DNA of 64,000 bases from Enterovibrio sp. JCM 19048 (GCA_001310415.1 BAXE01000026.1:1-64000); one strand, 5' to 3'. Positions 21,485 through 32,642 are shown, counted from the stretch's first letter. Translations and numbers: made by a program. The notes: generated by a model not told the origin, from the sequence alone.

Positions 21485-21971
21485 ATGTTTAAAAACAAAC
21501 ACATCATTGCGGCAATGCTCATTGCCCCCTATTCTTGCCATCATTGCTTATTTCGGTGTTGATCTGGCTGTCAGTGAAAAGCCCCACGTTGCGAAAGAAG
21601 GGGCAACCTACAAGCTCGCTGCTGATTCAAACTGCCGTTATACCAGTGGTTTATGTACGCTGGAAAACGGTGACTTCGAAGTGAAGTTGCGCTCTGAACG
21701 CCTGACAGATAACGAAGTGGTACTTAAGCTGACATCGGCTTTTCCGTTGGAAGGCGCCAAAATCAACCTGGTACAGAAAGAGGGACAATCAGCTGAGCCT
21801 GTGGACATGGCACAGAACAGTGAAGACAACAAAGAGTGGATGGTCAGCTTACCAGCCCCGACCACGGAAGAGAGTAAAATCCATCTGGTGGTGAAATCGG
21901 ACGGCACCTTTTACTACGCGGAGGCGCCCGCCCTGTTTGTTGAATATAAAACCCTGTTTACCGATCAATAA
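21485..21971 (+). CDS. Hypothetical membrane-anchored exported protein (one-base insertion)
   Basis: I do not recognise a named family. The ATG at 21485 gives MFKNKHIIAAMLIAP, a basic N-terminus with a hydrophobic helix, so the protein is probably anchored in the inner membrane with a periplasmic domain. The C run at 21525-21529 is one base too long. With four C the frame continues PILAIIAYFGVDLAV. Repaired length is 161 residues. The periplasmic part contains two cysteines in NCRYTSGLC and looks beta-rich. It lies directly after the symporter, so a role linked to carboxylate uptake is possible but unproven. Confidence 0.7.
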
Positions 21972-21972
21972 C

Positions 21973-21996
21973 GGCGCGCCTCTCGGCGCCCTTTTT
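21973..21996 (+). terminator. Terminator after the 161-residue protein
   Basis: GGCGC / GCGCC stem (21973-21977 with 21986-21990) followed by CTTTTT. It lies in the 30-bp gap between convergent genes. The stem is short and the call is moderate. Confidence 0.55.
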
Positions 21997-22001
21997 CTTC
22001 A

Positions 22002-22220
22002 CTAATGACGTACAAGATAACGCTTGGCAGCTACCAGCACCGCCTCAATACGTGCTTCATGCTCTTGCTCTGTCAGCCAGAAAGATACGTCCATCCAACC
22101 ATCAGTTCCCATCAGATCCAGTTCCGTCAACTGGATCTCAGCCGTTAACGGATCCCAGTCCCCCGAGGCACGGATAAGTCCGGCTTCGGTGTCGAGTCGT
22201 GGAATAAAAAACGCTTCCAT
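22002..22220 (-). CDS. Hypothetical 72-residue protein cotranscribed with crbS
   Basis: I do not recognise the family. The start ATG at 22220 (MEAFFIPRLDTEAG) is chosen because AGGAG lies 9 nt upstream, inside the end of crbS. A TTG at 22226 is less likely. The protein is soluble, acidic and Trp-containing (GTDGWMDVSFWLTEQEHEAR), with no signal peptide. It follows the crbS stop by only 2 bp, so it is almost certainly made with the kinase and could modulate it. Convergent with the preceding gene. Confidence 0.65.
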   Translation of the reverse strand: MEAFFIPRLDTEAGLIRASGDWDPLTAEIQLTELDLMGTDGWMDVSFWLTEQEHEARIEAVLVAAKRYLVRH

Positions 22221-22222
22221 TT

Positions 22223-25200
22223 TCAATGCGCTCCTTGCTGAAGCAATGCCCGCAGCTTCAGCGGTTTAACCGGTTTGGCGATATAGCCAAAGCCCAGTTC
22301 CCTAACCATTAAACGGGTTTCCTGCGTCCGGTCAGCGGTAATAACCGCGCCGATAAAGCCCTCTCCCAGCACTTCGCGGCAACGCTGGAGTACATCAATG
22401 CCCGTCAGTGAAGGCGCCAGATGGTAGTCACTTAAAATCGCATCCGGCCTCAGTCCCTGCCTCAGTTTTTCCAGCACTTCATCCAAATCCTCTGCCAGTT
22501 CAACCTGACAACCCCAGCGGGTCAACAGGCTTTCCATTCCGGCAAGGATGTCTTTTTCATTATCAACGCATAACACACGAACCCCAGCCAGCGGCTCGCT
22601 GTTTTTTGCCTGATCGTCAGTCGCAATGCCAGTGTCGCAGTGCTGAGGCGCAGCTCAATATTGGCCGTAATGGAAAAGACAGTCCCCTGTCCCGGCCAGG
22701 ACCTCAGGTTAAGTGGCTGATTGAGAATACGGCTGATCCCGCGTGCGATCGCAAGGCCAAGCCCCAGGCCAAGTTCAGCGCCTTTTCGATCAATGCGGGT
22801 GAATTCGTTGAAAATATCCTGCTGGCGATCTTCCGGGATCCCCGGGCCGTTATCCCACACTTCGATCCTGCACTGGGATCCACGGCGACGAACCCCCAGC
22901 AACACCCGGCCACCGGGGTTGTAGCGAAAGGCGTTGGTAAGGAAATTCTGCAAAACCCGGCGAAGTAACCGGCGATCGGAACGGATACTCAGCTTGGAGG
23001 CTGAACCCGGAAATCGACGCCCTGTGCGTTGGCAATCACCCCGAACTCCGCCGCCAGGGTGGAGAACACTTCATCCAGTTCAAAATGGGTGATCTTGCTT
23101 TCATTTTGCCTGACTCGATACGGGAGATATCGAGCAGATCGCCGATCAGATCCTCTGCCGCCCCAAGGGCACTTTCAATGTGGGAGGCCATTTTTTGCAC
23201 CTCTTTTTCTTCCGCCATTTCACTGAGGGAAGAGGCAAACAGACGCGCGGCATTCATCGGCTGCATCAAGTCATGGCTTACCGCAGCCAACAGACGGCTT
23301 TTTGACTGCGACGCCTGTTCGGCTTTGGCCGTGGCGCTGATCAGCCGGCGGTTAAGGGTTTCCAACTCCCGTGTTCTTTCCACAACCCGTGCTTCGAGGG
23401 TTTCATTGGACTGTTTCAGGGCATCTTCCGCATCACGGAAGGCGGTAATGTCGGTAAAACTCATGACAAAGCCGCCGCCCGGCATGGGGTTGCCCTGCAC
23501 TTCAATCACCCGTCCGTCAGGATGAACACGGGATGAGGTGTGCGGCGAGCCTCTGCGCAAATAAGCGACCCGTTTTTGCACATGCTCATCGATATCGCCG
23601 GGGCCACACAGGCCAAGCTCCGCGTTGTAGCGCACCACATCCGCAATCGGCCGGCAACCTGGATCAAATCCGGCGGGAAGTTGAAAAGCTCGACATACCG
23701 CTGGTTCCAGGCCACCAGCCTAAGCTGTTTGTCCACCACGGAAATGCCCTGGCTGATATGCTCAATCGCCCCCTGCAACAGGCCGCGGCTGAAGTCGAAA
23801 AGCTCCGAGGCTTCATCGACAATGGTGGCAATTTCTTCCAGCTGCATATTGCGCCCCTGCAGCGCAGAGGTCAGTACCAGCTTGGCCGAGGAAGCACCGA
23901 ATACACCGGCCAATACACGTTCGGTATGGCGGATCAGTGCGGCACTGGCCTGCTGTTGCGGTAACAGGGTTTCACCACGCTGCTCACCGAAGGTGCGGAA
24001 GGTCTGGCGCATACGTGTCCGGCCAACAAAGCGCGCCGCCAGCATTTCCAGTTCTGCCACTGTCACACGGCTTTGATACAGGCTGGAATCATCCCCTTCC
24101 GGCAGTGGCGTGCCGACAAAGCTCGCCGCCTGCAAGCGTTCACTCAACGAAGGCCGGGTTGCCATGGACACCACCACAAAACAGGCAGTATTCACCATAA
24201 TGCTTAACACCATGCCCCAGTCGACCGCTCAACGTGGCGAAAAAGGGCAGTTCCGGCGGCGACAACAGCCACAACACCACGTTGGTGTCTTCCGTTCCCG
24301 CCAGCATGCCGGTTTGCATCATCAGCGCCATCAACCAGACGATAAAGCCGGAGAATAACCCCGCATACACCCCTTTCTTGTTGGCCTGACGCCAGTAAAT
24401 TCCAGCGACCAGAGGTGGCGCAAACTGGGCAATGGCGGCGAACGAGAGAAAGCCGATGGCTGACAGCGACGGAACTTCAAGGATCAGCTGATAAAAGCCC
24501 CAGGCTCCAATAAGAAGCAGGAAAATCAGGGCACGGCGAACATTGAGCAAAAGACCCGAGAACTGGGTGAAGTTGCGGTTGGAAACCCGCATGCGGCGGA
24601 GCAACTGTGGCAGCACCAGATCGTTGGAAACCATGATTGCCAGGGCGATGGTCGAGACGATCACCATGCCGCTGGCAGCCGATGCCCCGCCGAGAAATGC
24701 CAGCAGCGCTATGCTTTCGTTGCCGGTCGACAGCGGCAATTGGATAACATGGGTATCTGCCGATACGTCCGGCAGGAATACCTGCCCGGCATACGCCAGT
24801 GGCAACACAAACATGCCCATCAGCAGCAGATAGAGCGGGAAAACCCAGCGCGCGGTATGCAGATCCTGCGCCCGGGCGTTTTCCACCACCATGGTGTGAA
24901 ACTGGCGTGGCAGACAGATAATGGCTGCCATGGTCAGCAAGGTGTGGACAAACAAAGCGCCCCAGTCCGGCGCCCCGACCACATGGGCTTCGGTTAACGA
25001 CGGCAGTGGCCCCGGCGCGTCCAGCAGCATGAAAACAGCAAAAAAGCCCACAACAAGAAAAGCCACCAGCTTGACGATAGACTCAAAGGCCACGGCCATC
25101 ATCATGCCGCGGTGGTGTTCCGTTGAATCAATATGGCGGGTGCCAAACAGTACGGTGAACATGGCCAAAGACATACAGACCAGCCAGGCGATTTGCCCTT

Positions 25201-25677
25201 GGTTCAGCCTGCGCTCTGCCCGATATCCGGAGCAATGACATCCAGCCCCATGGTAATACCACGCAACTGCAGCGCGATATAAGGCAGGATACCGACCACG
25301 GCGATAATGGTCACCATGACAGCCAGCCCCTGTGATTTCCCGTAGCGGGCGGCAATAAAGTCAGCAATAGAGGTGATGTGCTCGCGCTTGGCAATCATGA
25401 TGACGCGGGCGAGGAACCGCCAACCCATGGTGAATACCAGGATTGGTGCGAGATAGATAGGCAGGAAAGACCAGGGTTGGCTTGCCGCCTGCCCCACCGT
25501 GCCAAAGAAGGTCCAGGAGGTACAGTAAACGGCGATGGACAGACTGTAGATCCACGGGCGCCAACCCCGCAACCAGCGTGGGCGGCTATCGCCATACCAG
25601 GCAATAAGAAACAGGACTCCAAGGTAGGCAAGCGCCACCGGCACCACGATCCATCCAGCCGACATAATCCCTTCCAT
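22223..25677 (-). CDS. crbS: Hybrid sensor kinase CrbS with an N-terminal SSS transporter domain (six indels)
   Basis: A giant membrane sensor of the acetate switch. Order: a sodium:solute-symporter-like domain (about residues 1-500), a linker and PAS domain, a coiled coil, HisKA with the phospho-acceptor histidine in AAVSHDLMQPMNAARL, an HATPase with DNGPGIPEDRQQDIF and GLGLGLAIA, and a C-terminal receiver with aspartate in ILSDYHL. The frame opens at 25677; MSAGWIVVPV at 25665 is the likelier start. Losses lie at about 25223, 23650, 23100, 23002 and 22605, and one extra G at about 24222. Repaired length is about 1150 residues. It overlaps the ribosome-binding site of the small downstream gene. 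Confidence 0.88.
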
Positions 25678-25828
25678 AATAAGGCGTTAACTTTTCAAAG
25701 GTGCGCCCTTATCACCCTGAACCGCAGCGCACCTATCTGTTGGACATTGTTTACCACGCTCCCCATTGAACAACAATTCGCCGCCCCAGCACCGTGAGCA
25801 ATCTCTCCCTCAAGACATCTTCCGCAGG

Positions 25829-26981
25829 TCAGCCAAGGTTCCAGAAACGCCGGGAAGTTAAGACCAGGCAGGTACGCCAAGCAGCGCCATAATAAAAAAG
25901 CTGTGCCCCCCGAACAGGTGATAAAGCTCACCGCTCAACATGGTCAGTGCCGCCATCACGATACCCATGGGGATAGCGCTGTAAAGCGCTTGCAAAGCCA
26001 TCACGTTGTCAGCCTCCTGCTGCTGGATGTAGCGCATCGCCGCAATATGGGCAACGCCAAACGTAAAGCCGTGCAAGGATTGGGAAAAAACGAGCGCCCA
26101 CACATCAGTGGTCAAGCCGGTGATTGTCCAGCGCACAATGACAGCCACCGCTGCAAGTCGGAACAAGGAGGCCACACGCCAGCCACCAAAGAGCTTCTGG
26201 CTGATGGCAAACATCGCCACTTCCACCACCACCCCGAGGCTCCACAAATACCCCACCACCACATCAGAGATACCAGACTGGGTCCAGTGAATAGCGCTGA
26301 AGGCGTAATATGCAGCATGACTGCCCTGAATGAGCGCGACCAGGGAGATAAACACGCCCACGCAGGGCAGACGCAGAACAGAGAGCAGGGGTTTGCGCGT
26401 TCTCCCCTGCCTTTCCTCGTTGGCAGGAAGCGGGTTAGGCGAGGTCAAACTCCATCCAAATGCAATCGCCAGCGCCCCTGCCGCCACGGGAACAATGACC
26501 CTTCACCAAAGCGCTCAACCAATCCGCCGGTCAGGGTAGAGCCCACCACAAACGCCAGCGAGCCCCAGAGCCTCGCCCGGCCATAGTCCACCAAACGGCG
26601 TCGGGTGTAGTGGTTCGCAAGCGCATCGGATACCGGGATGGCTGGCCCCAACGCCATGTTGATGGCCACGGACAACGCCGTCAGCCAAAGCAAATCCGGC
26701 GTGGCAAGCAGATGGGTAAACCCCACGACCGCCGCCAAGGCGGAAAGCCAGCGGATGGCAGGCAGGAGCTGTTCGGGCAGGTGAAATCTTGGGGTGACCA
26801 GCAGGTTGACCACAAACCGCGCCAAAACACCGGCGCCGAGGACTATCCCGATATCATTGGCAGGAAGACCAAGCCAGGCCAGCCACACAGACCAAAAAGG
26901 CAGGTAGACGCCAAAAGCAAAAAAGTAGCTGCTGTAATAAATAGAGAGCCAACGAAATGGCGATGATGGTAGAAAGCTCAC
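25829..26981 (-). CDS. MFS transporter, HcaT/3-phenylpropionate-type family (two frameshifts)
   Basis: A 12-helix major facilitator protein of the family that includes E. coli HcaT. It starts at 26981 (MSFLPSSPFRWLSIYYSSYF) and shows the typical FGVYLPFWSVWLAWLGL. It also has the loop GPAIPVSDALANHY and the late LHGFTFGVAHIAAMRYIQ. One base is missing at about 26478 and another at about 25853. Repair moves the stop to TGA 25829-25831 with C-terminus LVLTSRRFWNLG, total 384 residues, close to HcaT. Substrate unknown; the family members named so far carry aromatic acids. It lies upstream of crbS on the same strand. Confidence 0.78.
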
Positions 26982-27077
26982 GCAGGCAGTTCCTTTTGCC
27001 GGGTCAAGAGATCAATCTGGCACCAGAGCAGTGCCGCCCATGTCACGAACCACGCAGTTTAACAGCCGGAATTCATA

Positions 27078-27086
27078 GACTAAAGT
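27078..27086. promoter_or_regulatory. GACTAAAGT motif upstream of the CBS/DUF294 operon
   Basis: An exact copy of the 9-mer seen upstream of the symporter operon, 84 bp before the 27170 start. It is a candidate shared regulator site (CrbR or another). Confidence 0.4.
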
Positions 27087-27169
27087 CGGCTGGCAAGGTC
27101 AGGGTGGTGAGACACACTGAGTTAAATCAAGGCGCTTTGTGCGCATGCGAAAACACGGAGTTTACTGCC

Positions 27170-28970
27170 ATGCCTGAACCGTTTGATACCTCCTCCCCCC
27201 GTTTGACCGCCTCGACAGCAAACAGGCCAAACACCTGCTTTCGGCACTGGATGTCGCCTATTACCGGCGCGGCGATGTATTGATTGAGAAAGGGGAATCC
27301 AACGACGCCCTGTATATCGTGATCAAAGGACGCGTGCAGGAAGTCAATCCGGACACCAAAGAGGTACAGGCACAGTACATCAAAGATGACATTTTCGATG
27401 CGCGGGCTCTGCTTAAAGGCTTTAACCACCACAGATACCGCGTCGTGGAAGACACCCTCTGTTACGTATTGCCTAAGGATGTCTTCCTGGAACTCTACAA
27501 CGAAAACCAGGCCTTTGCTGACTATTTCAATACCAGTTTCAGTAAACGCAAGAAGATGCTGGAAAAAGCACAGCAGCAACAAAATCTGGCCGAGTTCATC
27601 CTGACCGAAGTGGATGAAAGTAACATCCAGCCTATTATGACCCTCGACCATGACACCTCGATTAAAGAGGCTACCCTAAAACTTCGCAGCGAGCGTCAGG
27701 ATTGCGCATTGGTCGCCCTGAAAGGACGTGAACACGATATCGGCATTATTACCCGAACCAACCTGCTGCATGCACTGGTCGAAGACGGCTGTCACCTTGA
27801 GTCCCCGATTGGTGATGTAGCAACGTCGCCGGTGATCGGTGTCGAACTCGGGGACTACCTGTTCAACGTGATGATCCTCATGACCCGTGACCGGGTAAAA
27901 CGGGTCCGGGTGAGCCAAAAGGGTGAAACCGTCGGCATGCTTGACATGACACAGGTGCTAAGCCTTTTTCCACCCACTCCCACGTACTGACACTGCAAAT
28001 CAACCGCGCCCATACCATAGAAGAGCTGTCGCTGGCGGCCAACAACCAGCAACAACTGGTGGAAAACCTCACCAATAACGGTATCCATACCCAGTTTGTG
28101 ATGGAGCTGATTTCCGCCGTCAATGAACAGATCATCGAAAAGGCGTTCCGCCTGACTATCCCGGAGGGCTTCCAGCAAAAATGCTGCCTGTTTGTGATGG
28201 GCTCAGAAGGCCGTGGTGAGCAAATTCTCAAAACCGATCAGGACAACGGCCTGATCCTGGCCGATGATGCTAATTGGCCGGATGTTCAACACTACATGGA
28301 GAGGTTCAGCGAAGTATTGAGCCGTCTGGGTTACCCACCCTGCCCCGGTAATGTGATGGTGAACAACCCACGTTGGGTGAAAACCCAGTCCGAATGGCTG
28401 AAAGAAATGACAGCACTGAGCCGTATTTCCGATGAACGCAGCCTGATGGATTTGGCCATTTTCGCAGACAGCCATGCGGTGGCTGGCAACAAGGCGTTAC
28501 TTGAACCCGTAATGGAAAAACTCCGTACCACCATGAAAGGCAATATGCTGGCGCTCAACACCTTTGTCCGTCCCTGTCTGGCTTTTCGTGTACCGCTTAC
28601 CCTGTTTGGCAGCCTGAAAACCGACAAGGAAGGGCTGGACGTGAAAAAAGGCGGGATATTCCCGTTAGTGCATGGTGTGCGCACGCTGGCACTGGAAAAC
28701 GGCATTGTACCGAGCAACACCTTTGAACGGCTCGATGCCCTTGCCCAGTGCAAAGCACTGGATCCGGACACAGCCAGCAACCTGACGGAAGCGCTCAAAC
28801 TGTTTGTGAAAATCCGTCTGCGCCAGCAGCTGGACTCCGATGCCAGCAGTGGCAACTTGCTCGATGTCAGCCGCCTGCCGCGCACCGAGCGCGATTTGTT
28901 GCGTGATTGCCTGAGCGTAGTGAAAAAATTCAAAGAGCGGCTGGCATCCCACTACCAGGTGAGGGATTAG
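27170..28970 (+). CDS. cNMP-binding / CBS / DUF294 nucleotidyltransferase-like protein (two frameshifts)
   Basis: A cytoplasmic signalling protein of unknown exact function. Domains in order: an N-terminal cyclic-nucleotide-binding fold (about 1-135, IEKGESNDALYIVIKG), a CBS pair (about 155-270), a DUF294 nucleotidyltransferase core with GSEGRGEQ and TDQDNGLI, and a helical C-terminal substrate-binding domain. The start at 27170 (MPEPFDTSSP) follows GGAG. One C is missing in the run at about 27195 and one base at about 27970 (intended LSLFSTHSHVLTL). Repaired length is 600 residues. It ends 1 bp before the exonuclease gene, and the pair is usually found upstream of acs in vibrios. Confidence 0.85.
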
Positions 28971-28971
28971 G

Positions 28972-29594
28972 ATGAATCCGATATCGCGTTACTGGCACAA
29001 ATACAAATGGCGAAACACGCCCTATGCGCCACTGTTTAACGCGCCAACATCGGAAGAACTGGTTTCGCTCGACTGCGAAACCACCAGCCTGGATCCGCAC
29101 AAAGCGGAAATCGTCACCATTGCGGCCACCAAGATCCGGGGCAACACGATTATTACCAGCGAGCCGTTCAACGTTTCGCTGCGGGCACCTGTATCACTCA
29201 GCGCCCAGTCAGTGAAAGTGCACGGTATCCGGCATCAAGATCTCAACGATGGCCTGACAGAAAAAGATGCCATGCACCGCCTGATTGACTACATCGGCAA
29301 CCGTCCCATCGTGGGGTATTACATTCAGTACGACAAAGCGATCCTCGACCGCTACGCCAAGCGCTACCTCGGTTTCAAACTACCAAACCCGACAATTGAA
29401 GTGAGTGATATTTACCGGCGTAAACTGGAGCATATCTTGCCCAATGCTACTATGATTTGAGTATGGAGGCGATAGGACACCATCTGGAATTACCACTGTC
29501 TGGACGACATGATGCACTTGATGATGCCATCAGTGCGGCGCTTATCTATGTACGGCTGAAATACGGTGACATCAGCATGCCAAGTTATGTCTGA
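28972..29594 (+). CDS. DnaQ-family 3'-5' exonuclease (frameshifted)
   Basis: A DEDDh exonuclease related to the polymerase III epsilon subunit but standing alone. Motif I is SLDCETTSLDP, motif II lies in VGYYIQYDKAILDRY, and motif III GRHDALDDA lies beyond the break. One base is missing at about 29447 (intended reading LPNAYYDLSMEAIGHH). Repaired length is 207 residues, ending at TGA 29592. As written, the truncation would remove the catalytic His and Asp of motif III. It is coupled to the upstream CBS/DUF294 gene. The substrate and its link to acetate metabolism are unknown. Confidence 0.85.
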
Positions 29595-29698
29595 CGGGTT
29601 CCAGTGGTACCAGCACGCAACAGGCAGGCTGGAAATGAGAGCCATCGCTCACTGTGGGGGTGGTGAGGTCACAAAATCCAGAGAAATCCGCCCCGTCA

Positions 29699-29708
29699 TC
29701 CTAAAGTC
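29699..29708. promoter_or_regulatory. CTAAAGT motif upstream of acs
   Basis: TCCTAAAGTC shares the core CTAAAGT with the elements at 19249 and 27078. A TATTGT hexamer lies about 32 bp further on; a TATTGT also follows the 19249 element, 27 bp on. Location is 133 bp before acs. The rest of 29595-29840 shows only the AAGGAG ribosome-binding site. Confidence 0.4.
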
Positions 29709-29840
29709 TAATTGTCGAGAATCCCTATCTGTCCGACCTTATTGTGACAAGACCGCATTACCGTACCCTATTCTTATGCCAAGCGGTCACCCATCGCCAG
29801 TGCCAGAGCGCACTACGCAGGAAACACAAGGAGAAAGAGA

Positions 29841-31786
29841 ATGAGTGAGGTTAACCTGCACCCGGTCATGCCGGAGATCGAAGCAAAAGCCCATGCCACC
29901 AACGACACGTACCGTGAGATGTACCAACAGTCTGTCGTTAACCCAGAAGGGTTTTGGCGTGAGCACGGCCAGATCGTTGACTGGATCAAGCCCTTCACCA
30001 AAGTCAAACAAACCTCGTTTGATACCGGACACGTCAACATCAAGTGGTTTGAAGACGGTACACTCAACGTTTCCGCGAACTGTATTGACCGCCACCTGGA
30101 AACCCGTGGCGATGAAGTTGCCCTGATCTGGGAAGGCGATGATCCGAATGAAGACAAAACGCTGACCTACAAAGAGCTGCACAAAGAAGTGTGTCAGTTT
30201 GCCAACGCACTGAAAGGCCAGGGCGTACGCAAAGGCGATGTGGTGTGTCTGTACATGCCAATGGTGATGGAAGCGGCAATTGCGATGCTGGCCTGTACCC
30301 GTATCGGCGCCGTTCACACTATCGTATTCGGCGGCTTCTCTCCGGAAGCGCTGGCGGGTCGTATTATCGACTCCAATGCCAAAGTGGTTGTGACTGCAGA
30401 CGAAGGCGTCCGTGGCGGCCGCTCTGTACCGCTGAAGAAAAACGTCGACGAAGCACTGACCAACCCAGCCGTGAAATCGGTTGAGAAAGTCGTGGTCTAC
30501 AAGCGTACCGGTGGTGAGATTGCCTGGCATGAGCATCGCGATGTGTGGTGGCATGAAGCAACGGCAGTGGCTTCAGACAACTGTCAGCCAGAAGAGATGA
30601 ACGCGGAAGACCCACTGTTTATCCTCTACACCTCAGGCTCAACCGGCACACCAAAAGGCGTCCTGCACACTACTGGCGGCTACCTGGTTTACGCCACCAT
30701 GACCTTCAAATACGTCTTCGACTATCAGGAAGGCGAAGTGTTCTGGTGTACCGCTGACGTAGGTTGGATCACCGGCCACAGCTACCTGATTTACGGACCG
30801 CTGTCGAACGGTGCGAAAACCATCCTGTTCGAAGGTGTGCCTAACTATCCATCGACTGCACGCATGAGCGAAGTGGTCGACAAACACCAGGTCAATATCC
30901 TGTATACCGCACCGACTGCCATCCGCGCACTGATGGCAAAAGGCGACGAAGCCGTTCAGGCACATCACGCTCGTCCCTGCGCATCATGGTTCTGTGGGCG
31001 AGCCAATTAACCCTGAAGCTTGGGAGTGGTACCACAAGACCATCGGTGACAGCCGTTGTCCAATCGTTGATACCTGGTGGCAAACCGAAACCGGCGGCAT
31101 TCTGATCACCCCATTGCCAGGCGCAACTGCGCTGAAGCCGGGTTCTGCAACCCGCCCATTCTTTGGTGTGCAACCGGCACTGGTGGACAACATGGGTAAC
31201 CTGATCGACGGTGCTGCGGAAGGCAACCTGGTGATGCTGGATTCATGCCAGGCCAGATGCGTACTGTGTTTGGCGACCATGAACGCTTCGAGCAGACCTA
31301 TTTCTCGACCTTTAAAGGCATGTACTTTACCGGTGACGGCGCGCGCCGCGACGAAGACGGCTATTACTGGATCACCGGCCGTGTGGATGACGTACTGAAC
31401 GTATCCGGCCACCGTATGGGTACCGCTGAGATCGAATCGGCACTGGTTGCTTTCGACAAGATTGCAGAAGCGGCGATTGTCGGTGTTCCACACGACATTA
31501 AGGGTCAGGCGATTTATGCTACATCACCCTGAATGCCGGTGAAGTGCCAAGTGCGGAGCTGACCAAAGAAGTGAAAGACTGGGTACGTAAGGAAATTGGT
31601 CCTATTGCGACACCAGATTTCATTCACTGGACAGATGCCCTGCCGAAAACCCGCTCCGGTAAAATCATGCGCCGTATACTGCGTAAGATTGCCACCGGTG
31701 ACACAGGCAGCCTGGGTGATACCTCAACGCTGGCAGACCCAAGCGTGGTCGACAAGCTGATTGCAGAGAAGTCCAGCGTGGTGTAA
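29841..31786 (+). CDS. acs: Acetyl-CoA synthetase (four frameshifts)
   Basis: Activates acetate to acetyl-CoA through acetyl-AMP; the output gene of the acetate switch. It starts at 29841 ([16 protein letters not shown]) after AAGGAG. The adenylation motif [14 protein letters not shown] and the C-terminal acetylatable lysine motif [11 protein letters not shown] are present. Single bases are missing at about 30960, 30988, 31247 and 31520, with intended readings [25 protein letters not shown] and [12 protein letters not shown]. Repaired length is 649 residues, normal for Acs. A strong terminator follows. Confidence 0.95.
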
Positions 31787-31810
31787 TCCGCGTGAACCTT
31801 TTCCCCTATA

Positions 31811-31836
31811 AAGGCTGCCAATGGCAGCCTTTTTTA
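31811..31836 (+). terminator. Terminator after acs
   Basis: A 9-bp stem AAGGCTGCC / GGCAGCCTT followed by a T run. It lies 25 bp past the acs stop. Confidence 0.88.
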
Positions 31837-32044
31837 CCCCTATTCGACAGCGTCGATAAGGTTCAGCGTGTATCTAACTTCGTGGATTTCACCGCATTTT
31901 TCGTCAATTTATCCCCCAATGAGATCTAAGTAACACTTTGGTGGCTAAGTGTGGTTATTTCGTGAACTCCTGCCCTGAATTCCCTGTCCTAAGTGCGTAA
32001 TCTGTGTTCTCGAATGTCAGATTTTGGCTGATTAGACCAGTATT

Positions 32045-32075
32045 TTGCTGCCATTTGCGGTGAATTCTCTATAAT
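32045..32075 (+). promoter_or_regulatory. Possible promoter of aroQ-accBC
   Basis: TATAAT (32070-32075) is a perfect -10 element. The best -35 candidate, TTGCTG (32045-32050), is 19 nt away, which is longer than ideal. It implies a leader of about 105 nt before aroQ. The remaining 31840-32186 gap shows nothing else definite. Confidence 0.45.
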
Positions 32076-32186
32076 TGCGATCCAGCAAGTGGCAGGAGTG
32101 CCATTTTTTAGGTTCTCGCACCCTTGGGTGCTGAAAAGCAAAAGTTACGGTCTTTTCGCAACAAGAACAGGAACAAAGCGATCAAT

Positions 32187-32642
32187 ATGACGACAAATCG
32201 CAAAGTTTTACTTATCAACGGCCCCAACCTCAATATGCTGGGCGTCCGGGAACCTGGTCACTACGGACAGAAGACGCTGGATACCATTGTCGCCGATCTA
32301 ACGGCGATCGCTGCATCTCTCAATATTCAACTTGAGCACGTTCAATCCAATGCAGAGCATGTATTGATTGATACGGTTCACCAAGCGATGGGCAAGGTGG
32401 ATTTCATCATCATCAACCCAGCCGCTTTCACCCACACCAGCGTTGCCTTGCGCGATGCCATTCTTTCAGTGGGCATTCCGTTTATTGAGGTGCATCTGTC
32501 AAACGTTCACGCCCGTGAGCCATTCCGCCACCACTCCTACTTTACTGATAAAGCGGTAGGCGTGATTGCAGGCCTCGGTGCTGACGGATACGAATTTGCG
32601 CTGAAGGCAGCGGCTCGCCGCATGCAGTCAGCAGCCAACTGA
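32187..32642 (+). CDS. aroQ: 3-Dehydroquinate dehydratase, type II
   Basis: Catalyses the third step of the shikimate pathway. The protein of 151 residues from the ATG at 32187 ([19 protein letters not shown]) matches the family start. Longer in-frame starts upstream are not supported. Landmarks are [16 protein letters not shown] with the catalytic Tyr, [15 protein letters not shown] and [16 protein letters not shown]. It is intact. It forms an operon with accB and accC (27-bp gap), an arrangement common in gammaproteobacteria. Confidence 0.95.
   Translation: MTTNRKVLLINGPNLNMLGVREPGHYGQKTLDTIVADLTAIAASLNIQLEHVQSNAEHVLIDTVHQAMGKVDFIIINPAAFTHTSVALRDAILSVGIPFIEVHLSNVHAREPFRHHSYFTDKAVGVIAGLGADGYEFALKAAARRMQSAAN

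Noticed and set aside
29841..31786. Programmed frameshifting or true gene decay in acs and other broken genes
   Set aside because: Breaks lie at unrelated sequences, lack slippery heptamers with pseudoknots, and occur in essential genes at the same rate. Error is far more likely.
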